Origin: Imperialibacter sp964351395
GTDB lineage: Bacteria > Bacteroidota > Bacteroidia > Cytophagales > Cyclobacteriaceae
Direction: 5' to 3'
Assembly (NCBI GenBank): GCA_964351395.1
Contig: CAYGOF010000015.1
Location: forward strand, 54,506-118,505
DNA length: 64,000 bases
Shown here: positions 16,453-25,009 of the stretch, piece by piece
How the letters are laid out: every line of letters starts with the position of its first letter
Position numbering within the stretch: the first letter of the stretch is position 1
Translations under genes and position numbers: made by a program
The notes under the pieces: model-generated
Told to the model about the DNA's origin: nothing
The model's database searches: none
Seen by the model: only the letters and a program-made list of their open reading frames with translations

Positions 16453-18507
16453 ATGACCAAAGAAGACGCCAGACAAGAAATAGCCAAGCTGAGTAAGGAC
16501 CTCAATTACCATAACAAGCTCTATTATCAGGAGCATCGCACCGAAATATCAGACTTTGAGTTTGATACACTATTAAAAAGACTTCAGGAGTTGGAAGCAA
16601 GTTTCCCTGATTTGCTGGAAGATGATTCCCCTTCCCAACGTGTGGGCGGCACTATTACCAAAGAGTTTGAAACGGTCGAGCATAAATACCCAATGCTATC
16701 TCTCGGGAATACGTATTCGGAGCAGGAACTCCGCGACTTTGATCAAAGAGTTGCTAAAGCATTGGAAGGTGCGCCATACGAGTATTTCTGCGAAATGAAA
16801 TTTGACGGTGTTGCATTGAGTCTGTCGTATGTCAACGGCCTGTTGACAAGAGCGGTAACCAGAGGAGATGGTAGTCGGGGTGATGACGTTACAGCCAATG
16901 CTAAGACGATTCATTCGATACCCATCAGGCTTGCGCAAGGTCAGGACTATCCGGCTGAATTTGAGGTGCGCGGAGAGGTGTTTCTTCCTAGAAAAATGTT
17001 CGATAAAATCAATGCTGAAAAAGAGGACATCGGTGAGCCTCTTCTTGCCAATCCAAGGAATACTGCGTCTGGTACCTTGAAAATGCAGGATTCTTCGATT
17101 GTTGCTAAACGTCGACTTGACTGCTACGTTTACGCTATGCTGGGTGCGGAAAACCTTATAAGCACCCATGAACAGGCCGTCCATCTACTTGAAAAGTGGG
17201 GATTCAATGTGTCTCCCACATATGGCAAATGTGGATCCATTGATGAGGTACTCAGCTATATTGAAAGTTGGGAAACCAAGCGACTTGACCTTCCTCTGGA
17301 CACTGACGGAGTAGTTATCAAAGTCAATTCCATCCCTCAACAGCGCCTTCTCGGATTCACAGCCAAAAGTCCACGTTGGGCCATCGCTTATAAATACAAA
17401 ACTCAAAGTGCCGTAACAGAGTTATTGAACATCACCTATCAGGTCGGAAGAACCGGGGCCGTGACTCCGGTTGCGGAATTGAAACCCGTTTTGCTCGCTG
17501 GCACTACTGTCAAACGAGCTTCGCTTCATAATGCCAATGAAATTGAACGCCTGGATTTAAGAGTTGGCGACATGGTATTCGTTGAAAAAGGCGGTGAGAT
17601 CATTCCTAAAGTGACAGGTGTTGATCTATCACAGCGGAAAACTTCAAGTGCGCCCGTCATCTATATTGATAAATGCCCTGAATGCCACACGAAACTAACT
17701 CGAAATGAGGGTGAAGCCGCGCATTATTGCCCCAACACAACCGGCTGCCCACCTCAGATTCAAGGTCGCATAGAGCACTTCATACAGCGCAATGCCATGA
17801 ATATTGAGAGCATGGGACCTGAAACCATAGCAGGTTTGTTGAGCCATCAATTGATCAAGGATCCCGCTGACATCTATTTCCTTACTTTTGAACAGCTCAA
17901 TGGTTTGGAATTCAGTTCCTATTCCGAAAAGAAAGGAGATCAAGTGACCCGCAGTTTGAGAGATAAGTCAGCGCGAAACATCATAGATGCTATAGAGAAA
18001 TCTAAGTCTCAACCATTTGAAAATGTGCTATTTGGGATGGGAATACGTTATGTAGGAAAAACAGTAGCTGAAAAGTTAGCTACTCATTTTGGAGGCATTG
18101 ACGAGATTAAGTTAGCCACCTATGAGCAGCTTCTTGAAGCGCCAGAGATTGGAGAAAGAATTGCCCAGTCAGTCATCGACTTTTTTAAGAGTGAGGATAG
18201 TATTGCTTTTGTAAGTAAACTTGTTGCAGCAGGTCTTAAACTTAAGACCGAGAGCGGTGCATTTGTCGCCACCAGTGATAAACTGGCTGGTAATACATTT
18301 GTGATTAGCGGGGTATTTAAGTCATTTGAGCGGGATGATTTGAAAAACATCATCAAACAAAATGGAGGCAAGGTCGTATCATCTGTTTCAGCTAAGCTAA
18401 ACTTTCTCGTAGCCGGCGAAAACATGGGGCCTTCGAAACTTGAAAAGGCTACAGAATTGGGAGTTACGATTATTACGGAAGAAGACTTTATTAAAATGAT
18501 TAACTAA
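16453..18507 (+). CDS. ligA: NAD-dependent DNA ligase LigA
   Basis: A 684-aa protein with the full LigA layout: domain Ia (about 1-70, with YYQEHRTEISDFEFD), the adenylation domain with lysine K116 in EMKFDGVALS (KxDG), an OB fold (about 325-405), a four-cysteine zinc finger (CPECH ... CPNTTGCP, about 410-432), a helix-hairpin-helix domain (about 440-590) and a C-terminal BRCT domain (about 605-684). It seals nicks in replication and repair, using NAD+. It starts 38 bp after xseB, and the next gene starts in its stop codon, so it is part of the same operon. Confidence 0.97.
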   Translation: MTKEDARQEIAKLSKDLNYHNKLYYQEHRTEISDFEFDTLLKRLQELEASFPDLLEDDSPSQRVGGTITKEFETVEHKYPMLSLGNTYSEQELRDFDQRVAKALEGAPYEYFCEMKFDGVALSLSYVNGLLTRAVTRGDGSRGDDVTANAKTIHSIPIRLAQGQDYPAEFEVRGEVFLPRKMFDKINAEKEDIGEPLLANPRNTASGTLKMQDSSIVAKRRLDCYVYAMLGAENLISTHEQAVHLLEKWGFNVSPTYGKCGSIDEVLSYIESWETKRLDLPLDTDGVVIKVNSIPQQRLLGFTAKSPRWAIAYKYKTQSAVTELLNITYQVGRTGAVTPVAELKPVLLAGTTVKRASLHNANEIERLDLRVGDMVFVEKGGEIIPKVTGVDLSQRKTSSAPVIYIDKCPECHTKLTRNEGEAAHYCPNTTGCPPQIQGRIEHFIQRNAMNIESMGPETIAGLLSHQLIKDPADIYFLTFEQLNGLEFSSYSEKKGDQVTRSLRDKSARNIIDAIEKSKSQPFENVLFGMGIRYVGKTVAEKLATHFGGIDEIKLATYEQLLEAPEIGERIAQSVIDFFKSEDSIAFVSKLVAAGLKLKTESGAFVATSDKLAGNTFVISGVFKSFERDDLKNIIKQNGGKVVSSVSAKLNFLVAGENMGPSKLEKATELGVTIITEEDFIKMIN

Positions 18508-19028
18508 TGCTGGGAAATCTATTTCTACCTATTCGCACTAAAAACGCCATGAAAAAGCATGTGTCGCTAGGATCGCCCAGCTACTCCGATGCAGAGCAAA
18601 TTGGCGTTATTTTCCAATACCAGAATGACCAACACTACGAGAAGGTATTGAACTTTGTACGTCAATTACAAATTGACAAAAAACAGGTGAGTACCCTGGT
18701 GTTTTTTCCGAAAAACGATCAGGAATCAAGCTATAAAATACCTCGCTATTCACCACACAACTTATCTGTATGGGGTAAGCTGACTTCTGAAGAAATAGAA
18801 CTATTTTTGGCAAAGAGTTTTGATTTTCTTATCAATTTAGAACTTGGCAATCAGGAGTTTATAGACAATATACTATCGAGAGCCAACGCCAGGTGCACAA
18901 TTGGAAATTTCAAAACAGAGCGACAGCAGCTCTACCAAATGATGATTCACATTGACCCTTCTATTGATTTCGAGGATTTTCTCGAGAAAGTTTACTTCTA
19001 TATCAAAAAATTAAGGGCAAATGCATGA
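18507..19028 (+). CDS. DUF6913 family protein of the ligA-dapA block
   Basis: A 173-aa cytoplasmic protein whose start codon shares its A with the ligA stop (TAATG), a typical coupled arrangement. It fits the DUF6913 family found next to ligA or dapA in many Bacteroidota: an N-terminal basic helix, a Rossmann-like strand set (IGVIFQYQND ... VSTLVFFPKND), the SFDFLINLELGNQEFIDNI segment and the C-terminal YQMMIHIDPSIDFEDFLEKVYFYIKKL. No catalytic motif is evident and its role is unknown. It overlaps dapA by 8 bp. An internal ATG (position 16, 18552) would also be possible, but the coupled start fits better. Confidence 0.8.
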   Translation: MLGNLFLPIRTKNAMKKHVSLGSPSYSDAEQIGVIFQYQNDQHYEKVLNFVRQLQIDKKQVSTLVFFPKNDQESSYKIPRYSPHNLSVWGKLTSEEIELFLAKSFDFLINLELGNQEFIDNILSRANARCTIGNFKTERQQLYQMMIHIDPSIDFEDFLEKVYFYIKKLRANA

Positions 19029-19893
19029 TTGGCTAGGTGGGACGGGAGTAGCCCTTATTACTCCATTTAATAACCAACTGGAAATAGACTTCAGCGCTCT
19101 AAAGCGAGTAATTGACCACGTCAGCGAAGGTGGAGTCGACTATTTGGTGGTTTTAGGGACCACAGGAGAATCAGTTACGCTCTCGATCGAAGAGAAGCAC
19201 CAAATACTTTCTTTCGTTTTCAAGAATAATCCAAAAAACCTGCCGGTTGTATTTGGGCTGGGTGGATATGACACAAAAGAATTGGTAGATTTTATGCCAC
19301 AATTGGAGCAATACCCACTCAAGGCACTATTGTCAGTAACTCCCTACTATAATAAACCCAATCAAACAGGGCTTCTTCAGCATTTCACCTATTTGGCAGA
19401 TCATAGTAAGCTTCCAATTATTCTGTACAATGTACCAAGCAGAACAGGCTGCAATATCAAAGCTACTACAACGCTGGAACTTGCTAAACATCCCAATATC
19501 ATCGGCATAAAGGAAGCGTCAGGAGATTTGGTGCAATGTATCGAGATAGTCAGGGCAAAGCCGAACGGCTTCCATTTGATTTCTGGTGATGATGTACTTA
19601 CCATCCCTATTCTTTCCATCGGTGGAATTGGTGTGATTTCCGTTATCGCCAACGCATTCCCAAAAGCTTTCAGCAATATGGTCCGCGATACTTTGACTGG
19701 AAAGGCCAAAGAAGCAACGACAGCTTTATACAAACTATCAACTTCTATGCAGTTGACTACGGAAGAAGGAAACCCAACCGGAATAAAAGCCATTGTGAGT
19801 GAACTTGGGCTTTGCAAAGACCTGGTGAGAATGCCACTTGTATCTGCCAGCGACTCACTCAAAGAAAAAATTAAGCAGGCTCTACCCTCTTAA
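19021..19893 (+). CDS. dapA: 4-hydroxy-tetrahydrodipicolinate synthase
   Basis: A 290-aa TIM-barrel aldolase of normal length. The sequence has GTTGESVTLS near the N-terminus, the substrate-binding TPYYNKPNQ, the catalytic tyrosine Y136 in LYNVPSRTG and the Schiff-base lysine K164 in IIGIKEASGD. It condenses pyruvate with aspartate semialdehyde in the lysine and meso-diaminopimelate pathway, in the cytoplasm. Last gene of the xseA operon, overlapping DUF6913 by 8 bp. The paralogous sugar-acid aldolases of the same fold are less likely, given this match and the conserved genome context. Confidence 0.93.
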   Translation: MHDWLGGTGVALITPFNNQLEIDFSALKRVIDHVSEGGVDYLVVLGTTGESVTLSIEEKHQILSFVFKNNPKNLPVVFGLGGYDTKELVDFMPQLEQYPLKALLSVTPYYNKPNQTGLLQHFTYLADHSKLPIILYNVPSRTGCNIKATTTLELAKHPNIIGIKEASGDLVQCIEIVRAKPNGFHLISGDDVLTIPILSIGGIGVISVIANAFPKAFSNMVRDTLTGKAKEATTALYKLSTSMQLTTEEGNPTGIKAIVSELGLCKDLVRMPLVSASDSLKEKIKQALPS

Positions 19894-19911
19894 AGGCTAA
19901 CTCAAACGCAT

Positions 19912-19941
19912 AAAAAAAGCCCTCGGAAAATATCCGAAGGC
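19912..19941 (-). terminator. Intrinsic terminator of the Hc1 gene
   Basis: Read leftward, a GCC-x-TCGGA / TCCGA-x-GGC hairpin (19919-19941, one mismatch) with an AAATA loop is followed by seven Ts (complement of 19912-19918). The right-hand side has no T-run, so it belongs to the leftward gene, not dapA. Confidence 0.75.
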
Positions 19942-19974
19942 CATAGATTCTCTTATTAAGTAAGCAGGTTAAAA

Positions 19975-20150
19975 TTAACCGTTTTTCTTGTCCTGAACCT
20001 CGATTCTGATTTCTTGAGCTAAGTTCTTAAGCTCTTGCATGCCTTTACGTACTCTTGTGCCAGCAGCTTGGTTTTCTTTGTCATAAAACTTCACGAAGTC
20101 TCCTTCAAGTGACATAACTAAATCTCTGATTTGGTCAAATCTTTTCATAT
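19975..20150 (-). pseudogene. Histone H1-like (Hc1) small protein gene with an apparent 2-nt frameshift
   Basis: Reading leftward from the ATG at 20150 gives MKRFDQIRDLVMSLEG, then goes out of frame and stops after 19 residues. If two bases (one GA of the GAGA at about 20099-20104) are removed, the frame continues as DFVKFYDKENQAAGTRVRKG, then MQELKNLAQEIRIEVQDKKN, with stop at 19975, giving a 57-residue protein that fits the Hc1 histone-like family of Bacteroidota throughout. Both halves are well preserved and a good terminator follows, so the gene was recently intact or the frameshift is a sequencing error. Hc1-like proteins bind DNA and are normally abundant. A GTG start at about 20093 could still make a 39-residue C-terminal part. 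Confidence 0.7.
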
Positions 20151-20243
20151 GTAAGAATTTTAGGTTATTGATGAATTAAAAAGGTTGAGCAATATAAATA
20201 AATTGTTTAAAAATGCATATCCCAAGCACTATTTTGTGGATAA

Positions 20244-21494
20244 CTATCCAACTGTAGCACCTTTTGAACCTGCTTTTGCATAGATTCCCTCGTCAAGCTT
20301 ACTCTTCACTTTCTCAAAAGCTGAAATGGTTAGGTTAACATCTTCGAGCGTATGCACAGCAGTTGGTATAATTCGCAGCATGATCACTCCTTTAGGCACA
20401 ACTGGGTAAACGATCATTGAGCAGAAAATACCATGATTTGTGCGAAGGTCACGTACCAGGTTGGCTGCTTCATAAAGGTCTCCTTTTAAAAGTACAGGTG
20501 TAACCGGAGAAGTCGTCGTTCCTATATTAAATCCTTTGGCACGGAAACCATCCTGTACTGCATGAACTATCTTCCAAAGATTATCTTTTAATTCAGGCTG
20601 AGTCTTTAAAAGCTCGAGTCTCTTAAGTGCACCAATGACCAAAGGCATTGGCAACGATTTCGCATATATTTGAGACCTTGTATTGTAACGTAAGAAGTCA
20701 ATAATTTCAGCCTCACCAGCTACAAATGCGCCGATACTAGCCATTGACTTGGCAAAAGTTGAAAAGTAAAGGTCTATTTTGTCCTGCACCCCTTGCTCTT
20801 CACCCGTTCCAGCTCCGGTTTTACCCATAGTGCCAAATCCGTGAGCGTCGTCTACAAGCAATCTAAAGTTATACTTGCCTTTTAGATCGGTAATACCTTT
20901 CAGGTCGCCCTGATTACCACTCATGCCAAATACGCCTTCCGTAATAACCAGGATAGCTCCACCTGACTCTTCTGTAAGCCTGGTAGCTCTTTGCAGTTGT
21001 TTTTCAAGGCTTGTTATGTCGTTGTGAGGATAAACGAACCTCTTGCCAATGTGCAAACGTAGTCCGTCTATAATACAAGCATGAGATTCTGCATCGTATA
21101 CAATAACATCTTTTCTGTCTACGATGGCGTCAATCACTGACATAATACCCTGATAACCATAGTTAAGGAGCATTACATCATCTTTTTCGACAAACGAAGC
21201 AAGTTCTTTCTCCAGCTTCTCATGATAATTGGAATTACCAGTCATCATTCTGGCACCCATCGGGTAGCCCAGGCCAAATTGTTCTGCAGCTTCTGCATCA
21301 ATCTTCCTTACTTCAGGATGGTTAGCTAAGCCAAGGTAATTGTTAAGGCTCCAGGTAAGTACCTCGTTGCCCTTAAACATCATTCTTGGAGCTATTTCCC
21401 CTTCAAGTTTAGGAAACATGTAATAATTGTCATCAATGAACTTGTGTCGACCCAACGGTCCCTTGTCCTGAAGAAGTTTCTCAAAAAGATCCAT
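20244..21494 (-). CDS. PLP-dependent alpha-oxoamine synthase (serine palmitoyltransferase or cysteate acyltransferase type)
   Basis: A 416-aa fold-type I PLP enzyme. Motifs: NNYLGLANHPEVR and GARMMTGN near the N-terminus, DAESHACIIDG (the His that stacks on PLP), LLVDDAHGFGTMG (PLP-binding Asp and His) and FSTFAKSMASIGAFVAG with the Schiff-base lysine near residue 250. This family joins an amino acid to an acyl thioester with loss of CO2. In Bacteroidota the closest relatives make sphingoid bases from serine (Spt) or sulfonolipid bases from cysteate; 2-amino-3-ketobutyrate ligase is a less likely alternative. Membrane lipid precursor synthesis is the most probable job. Monocistronic; it uses the strand opposite to accC. 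Confidence 0.8.
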   Translation of the reverse strand: MDLFEKLLQDKGPLGRHKFIDDNYYMFPKLEGEIAPRMMFKGNEVLTWSLNNYLGLANHPEVRKIDAEAAEQFGLGYPMGARMMTGNSNYHEKLEKELASFVEKDDVMLLNYGYQGIMSVIDAIVDRKDVIVYDAESHACIIDGLRLHIGKRFVYPHNDITSLEKQLQRATRLTEESGGAILVITEGVFGMSGNQGDLKGITDLKGKYNFRLLVDDAHGFGTMGKTGAGTGEEQGVQDKIDLYFSTFAKSMASIGAFVAGEAEIIDFLRYNTRSQIYAKSLPMPLVIGALKRLELLKTQPELKDNLWKIVHAVQDGFRAKGFNIGTTTSPVTPVLLKGDLYEAANLVRDLRTNHGIFCSMIVYPVVPKGVIMLRIIPTAVHTLEDVNLTISAFEKVKSKLDEGIYAKAGSKGATVG

Positions 21495-21652
21495 GTATTA
21501 ATTTAGTGTTATCTGTGCGAGTTTTCCAAAAAACACACAAATCTAATAGGAATAATTCGGCATATCAAACCATGTTTAAATAATACCTAACGAGTTTAGA
21601 ATTTAGAATCGAAATAAGTAGCATTGTACTCATTGACCCATAACCCTCACCA

Positions 21653-23149
21653 ATGTCGGATATTAAAAAGATACTGATTGCCAATCGTGGAGAGATCGCC
21701 TTACGAGTAATGAGAACTGCTCGTGAAATGGGCATTCGCACAGTGGCTATTTACAGTGAAGCAGATAGAAAAGCACTGCATGTAAGGTATGCTGATGAAG
21801 CATATTGCGTTGGACCAGCACCTTCCAAAGACTCCTATCTGCGGATGGACAAGATCATCGAGGCTGCACTAAGCGCCAAGGCAGACGCCATCCACCCTGG
21901 ATATGGCTTTCTCTCTGAAAACGCAATTTTCGCGGAAAAGGTAAGTAAGGCCGGTATCATATTTATTGGCCCCTCGCCTGCTGCGATTGAAGTAATGGGA
22001 AGCAAGCTAGCGGCCAAAGGTGCAGTAGCTAAATATGGTATCCCCATGGTTCCTGGTATTCAAACAGCCATTACCGATATAGCCGAGGCAAAAAGGGAAG
22101 CCAAAGAGGTTGGATATCCCATCCTGATCAAGGCAAGCGCTGGTGGTGGTGGCAAAGGAATGAGAATCGTCAATTCGGAAGATGAATTTGAAGAGCAGAT
22201 GCAACGAGCCATCAGCGAGGCTGAATCAGCCTTCGGAGATGGAGCAGTTTTTATTGAAAAGTATATCACATCGCCAAGGCATATAGAAGTGCAGGTACTT
22301 GGTGACCAGCATGGAAATACCATCCATCTTTTTGAAAGGGAATGCAGTATCCAGCGCAGGCACCAAAAAGTAATAGAAGAAGCCCCTTCATCAGTGTTTG
22401 GAGAGGAAAAAAGAAAGGCTATCGGTGAGGCGGCTGTCAATGTTGCGAAAGCCTGCAACTACTATGGGGCGGGAACTGTGGAATTCATTGTAGATGAACA
22501 CCTTGACTTCTTCTTTCTTGAGATGAATACCAGGCTACAGGTAGAACACCCGGTAACAGAGCAAATCACAGGCGTAGACCTTGTACGGCAACAGATTTTG
22601 ATTGCTGAAGGGAAACCACTAGCGCTGAAACAGGAAGAACTTAAAATACACGGACACTCACTAGAAGTAAGAGTTTATGCCGAAGATCCTGCCAATAATT
22701 TCTTGCCGGACATTGGGAAACTAGTTACTTATGTAAGGCCACAAGGGCTCGGCGTAAGAGTCGACGACGGGTTTGAGGAAGGAATGGACATCCCCATTTA
22801 CTATGACCCCATGATTGCAAAACTGACCGTACATGCGGAAACAAGAGAGCTGGCAATCAGGCGCATGCTAAGGGCCATACATGAATACAAAATCTCGGGT
22901 ATTAAGACCACCCTGCCATTTTGTAGCTTTGTACTAAAGCATGAAGCATTTGTATCAGGTAACTTTGACACTCGGTTCGTTGAAAGATATTTCAGCCCTG
23001 ACAACCTGGACATTCCACTCACTGTGGAGGAAGCCGATGTAGCAGCATTACTTGGCGTTCAATCAACAAGCGTAAAAAAAAGTGATCCAATTGCAGGATC
23101 GGCTAGCACGCAAACTGGGAGCAAGTGGAAACAGCGCTCAAAAATGTAA
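21653..23149 (+). CDS. accC: Biotin carboxylase subunit of acetyl/propionyl-CoA carboxylase
   Basis: A 498-aa protein with the three biotin carboxylase domains: N-terminal preATP-grasp (KKILIANRGEIALRVMRTA), ATP-grasp with the glycine-rich loop KASAGGGGKGMR and the catalytic EMNTRLQVEHPVTE, and the C-terminal domain with YYDPMIAKL. It carboxylates biotin on a carrier protein, using ATP and bicarbonate. It is about 50 residues longer than E. coli AccC; the extra tail (VAALLGVQSTSVKK ... SKWKQRSKM) is common in Bacteroidota homologues. No BCCP or carboxyltransferase gene is adjacent, so whether acetyl-CoA or propionyl-CoA is served is open. DUF1015 follows after 9 bp. Confidence 0.93.
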   Translation: MSDIKKILIANRGEIALRVMRTAREMGIRTVAIYSEADRKALHVRYADEAYCVGPAPSKDSYLRMDKIIEAALSAKADAIHPGYGFLSENAIFAEKVSKAGIIFIGPSPAAIEVMGSKLAAKGAVAKYGIPMVPGIQTAITDIAEAKREAKEVGYPILIKASAGGGGKGMRIVNSEDEFEEQMQRAISEAESAFGDGAVFIEKYITSPRHIEVQVLGDQHGNTIHLFERECSIQRRHQKVIEEAPSSVFGEEKRKAIGEAAVNVAKACNYYGAGTVEFIVDEHLDFFFLEMNTRLQVEHPVTEQITGVDLVRQQILIAEGKPLALKQEELKIHGHSLEVRVYAEDPANNFLPDIGKLVTYVRPQGLGVRVDDGFEEGMDIPIYYDPMIAKLTVHAETRELAIRRMLRAIHEYKISGIKTTLPFCSFVLKHEAFVSGNFDTRFVERYFSPDNLDIPLTVEEADVAALLGVQSTSVKKSDPIAGSASTQTGSKWKQRSKM

Positions 23150-23158
23150 ATCAGCAAC

Positions 23159-24460
23159 ATGGCAGAAATCAAACCGTTTCGAGCGTGGCGATATCATAAT
23201 AGACTACGTTCTGAAATTGATGAACTTACCTCGCCCCTTTTTGATGTAGTGTCAGAAAAGCAAAGAGCCCGGCTGTATCAGCAACCGTATAATAGCATTC
23301 ACCTATCGGTGCCTCAGGGTGAAAATGCAGCATGGAAAGCAGGAAAGACGCTGCAACGGTGGAAAGACGAAAAGGTCATTGTTCAGGATACTGTGCCTGC
23401 TATCTACTCCTATTTTCAGTATTTCACACTTCCTGGAGATACCAGGGAATATATCCGGAAAGGCTTCGTAGCATTTATTCGTGCCTACGACTGGGATGTT
23501 AAGGTACTGATGCGACATGAGAACACTATGCCTCATTCAGTAAACGATCGGGTAGCCATTCTGGAAGAAACCCAGCTCAATGTATCTCCTACTCACGGAC
23601 TATACACAGACGCAGACTTTCAAATCGAACCTATTTTGGAGGCAAGTATTCGCAATCCTATTTATGAAACAGAAGATTATCAGGGAGTGAGAGATGTGCT
23701 TGGTATTGTGAATGATGTTGCGTCAGTAAAGAAAATACTTCAGGTAATGAAGGACAAGCAAGTGATACTGGCTGATGGTCATCACAGGTATGAAGGTTCT
23801 TTGAAATACAGAAAAATGCAGCTCGCCAAACAACCGGGAGCTACGGGAAATGAGGGCTTCAATTACCATATGATGTATTTTACCAATACAGAAGCTCATG
23901 ACCTTAGAATTCTACCAACACACCGGCTGGTCAAAAACCTACAAGACTTCGACCAGGGGTTACTGCTGGAAAAACTTTCAGAGTATTTCACCATTAAGCC
24001 TGTAGAAAACGCTGTTGATGTTAATGAAATCATTCTTGGTAAGCAGTGGGCATTTGGCTTGTTATTGGGCGAGGATGCCTACAAGATTCGTCTGAAACCA
24101 GCATGCATCGAATCGATATCATGGAATTTCCCAAAGCAAATCAAGGAGCTGGATTTAACTGTCATGCACTATTTCATTTTTGAAAAAATCCTTGGCATTG
24201 CGGGTAAAGACCAGACAAGGTCCGAAAATGTATCCTTCGAAAGAAACTTCACAGAATGTCATTCGAGCGTACTGAAAGGTGAAGCTCAGTTTGCGATCAT
24301 TACAAAGGACATCTCGATCGAGACGATTAAGGAGGTTTGCTTTAGCGGCTACACGCTTCCGCAAAAGTCTACCTATTTTTATCCCAAGGTTATTTGTGGT
24401 TTTTTATTTGGCTCTATCCAACAAGATGAATTTGCTTCACCCTTTGATTCTTGCTTCTAA
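23159..24460 (+). CDS. DUF1015 family protein
   Basis: A 433-aa cytoplasmic protein covering the whole DUF1015 family, with the hallmark ADGHHRYEGSLKYR near residue 205 and the N-terminal MAEIKPFRAWRYHN, VVSEKQRARLY and YSIYF-like segments. The family is widespread, often near serine or lipid metabolism genes; its biochemical role is not established to my knowledge. The conserved His-His-Arg-Tyr suggests a catalytic or phosphate-binding site. It starts 9 bp after accC and overlaps maf by 35 bp, so the three genes form one transcription unit. Confidence 0.85.
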   Translation: MAEIKPFRAWRYHNRLRSEIDELTSPLFDVVSEKQRARLYQQPYNSIHLSVPQGENAAWKAGKTLQRWKDEKVIVQDTVPAIYSYFQYFTLPGDTREYIRKGFVAFIRAYDWDVKVLMRHENTMPHSVNDRVAILEETQLNVSPTHGLYTDADFQIEPILEASIRNPIYETEDYQGVRDVLGIVNDVASVKKILQVMKDKQVILADGHHRYEGSLKYRKMQLAKQPGATGNEGFNYHMMYFTNTEAHDLRILPTHRLVKNLQDFDQGLLLEKLSEYFTIKPVENAVDVNEIILGKQWAFGLLLGEDAYKIRLKPACIESISWNFPKQIKELDLTVMHYFIFEKILGIAGKDQTRSENVSFERNFTECHSSVLKGEAQFAIITKDISIETIKEVCFSGYTLPQKSTYFYPKVICGFLFGSIQQDEFASPFDSCF

Positions 24461-24998
24461 TTCTCCGAGAAGGCAACAGCTTTTGACAGAAGCTGGCTTT
24501 ACTTTCGATGTTTACACAGAGCATATTGACGAAAATTACCCGTCCAGCATACCTACTTCCGAAATAGCAGTGTATCTCGCTCGTAAAAAAAATGATGTCT
24601 ACAGAAATAAATTTTCGGACACTATCATATTAACAGCAGACACAACCGTTGTGCTGGACAATTCTTTGCTCGAAAAACCCCAGGATGCATCCCAGGCATT
24701 TGAAATGCTCTCACGGCTTTCAGGCAGACAACACGAAGTGATCACAGGAGTAAGCATTTCATGCCAGGATCGAATAGACTCATTCAGCGTAGTAACCAGT
24801 GTAACATTCAAGTCACTCACCGAAGAAGAAATCAATTACTACATATCGAACTACAAACCGTTTGACAAGGCTGGATCTTATGGCATCCAGGAATGGATAG
24901 GGATGATCGGCATTACTAAAATTGACGGCTCCTATTTCAATGTAGTTGGTTTACCAATTCAGGAAGTGTACAGTCATTTACAAGCTTTTCAGGCATAG
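24426..24998 (+). CDS. maf: Maf-like nucleoside triphosphate pyrophosphatase
   Basis: About 190 aa from the ATG at 24426, where the Maf N-terminus MNLLHPLILASNSPRRQQLL begins; the frame is open further upstream, but that part lies within DUF1015. Motifs: SNSPRR (phosphate binding), ILTADTTVVLD, LSGRQHEVITGVS and the C-terminal DKAGSYGIQ. Maf proteins hydrolyse dTTP, UTP and modified pyrimidine nucleotides to the monophosphate and pyrophosphate, and so keep aberrant nucleotides out of nucleic acids. Last gene of the accC unit; it converges on the gluconokinase with 11 bp between. Confidence 0.92.
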   Translation: MNLLHPLILASNSPRRQQLLTEAGFTFDVYTEHIDENYPSSIPTSEIAVYLARKKNDVYRNKFSDTIILTADTTVVLDNSLLEKPQDASQAFEMLSRLSGRQHEVITGVSISCQDRIDSFSVVTSVTFKSLTEEEINYYISNYKPFDKAGSYGIQEWIGMIGITKIDGSYFNVVGLPIQEVYSHLQAFQA

Positions 24999-25009
24999 GG
25001 AATATAAAG

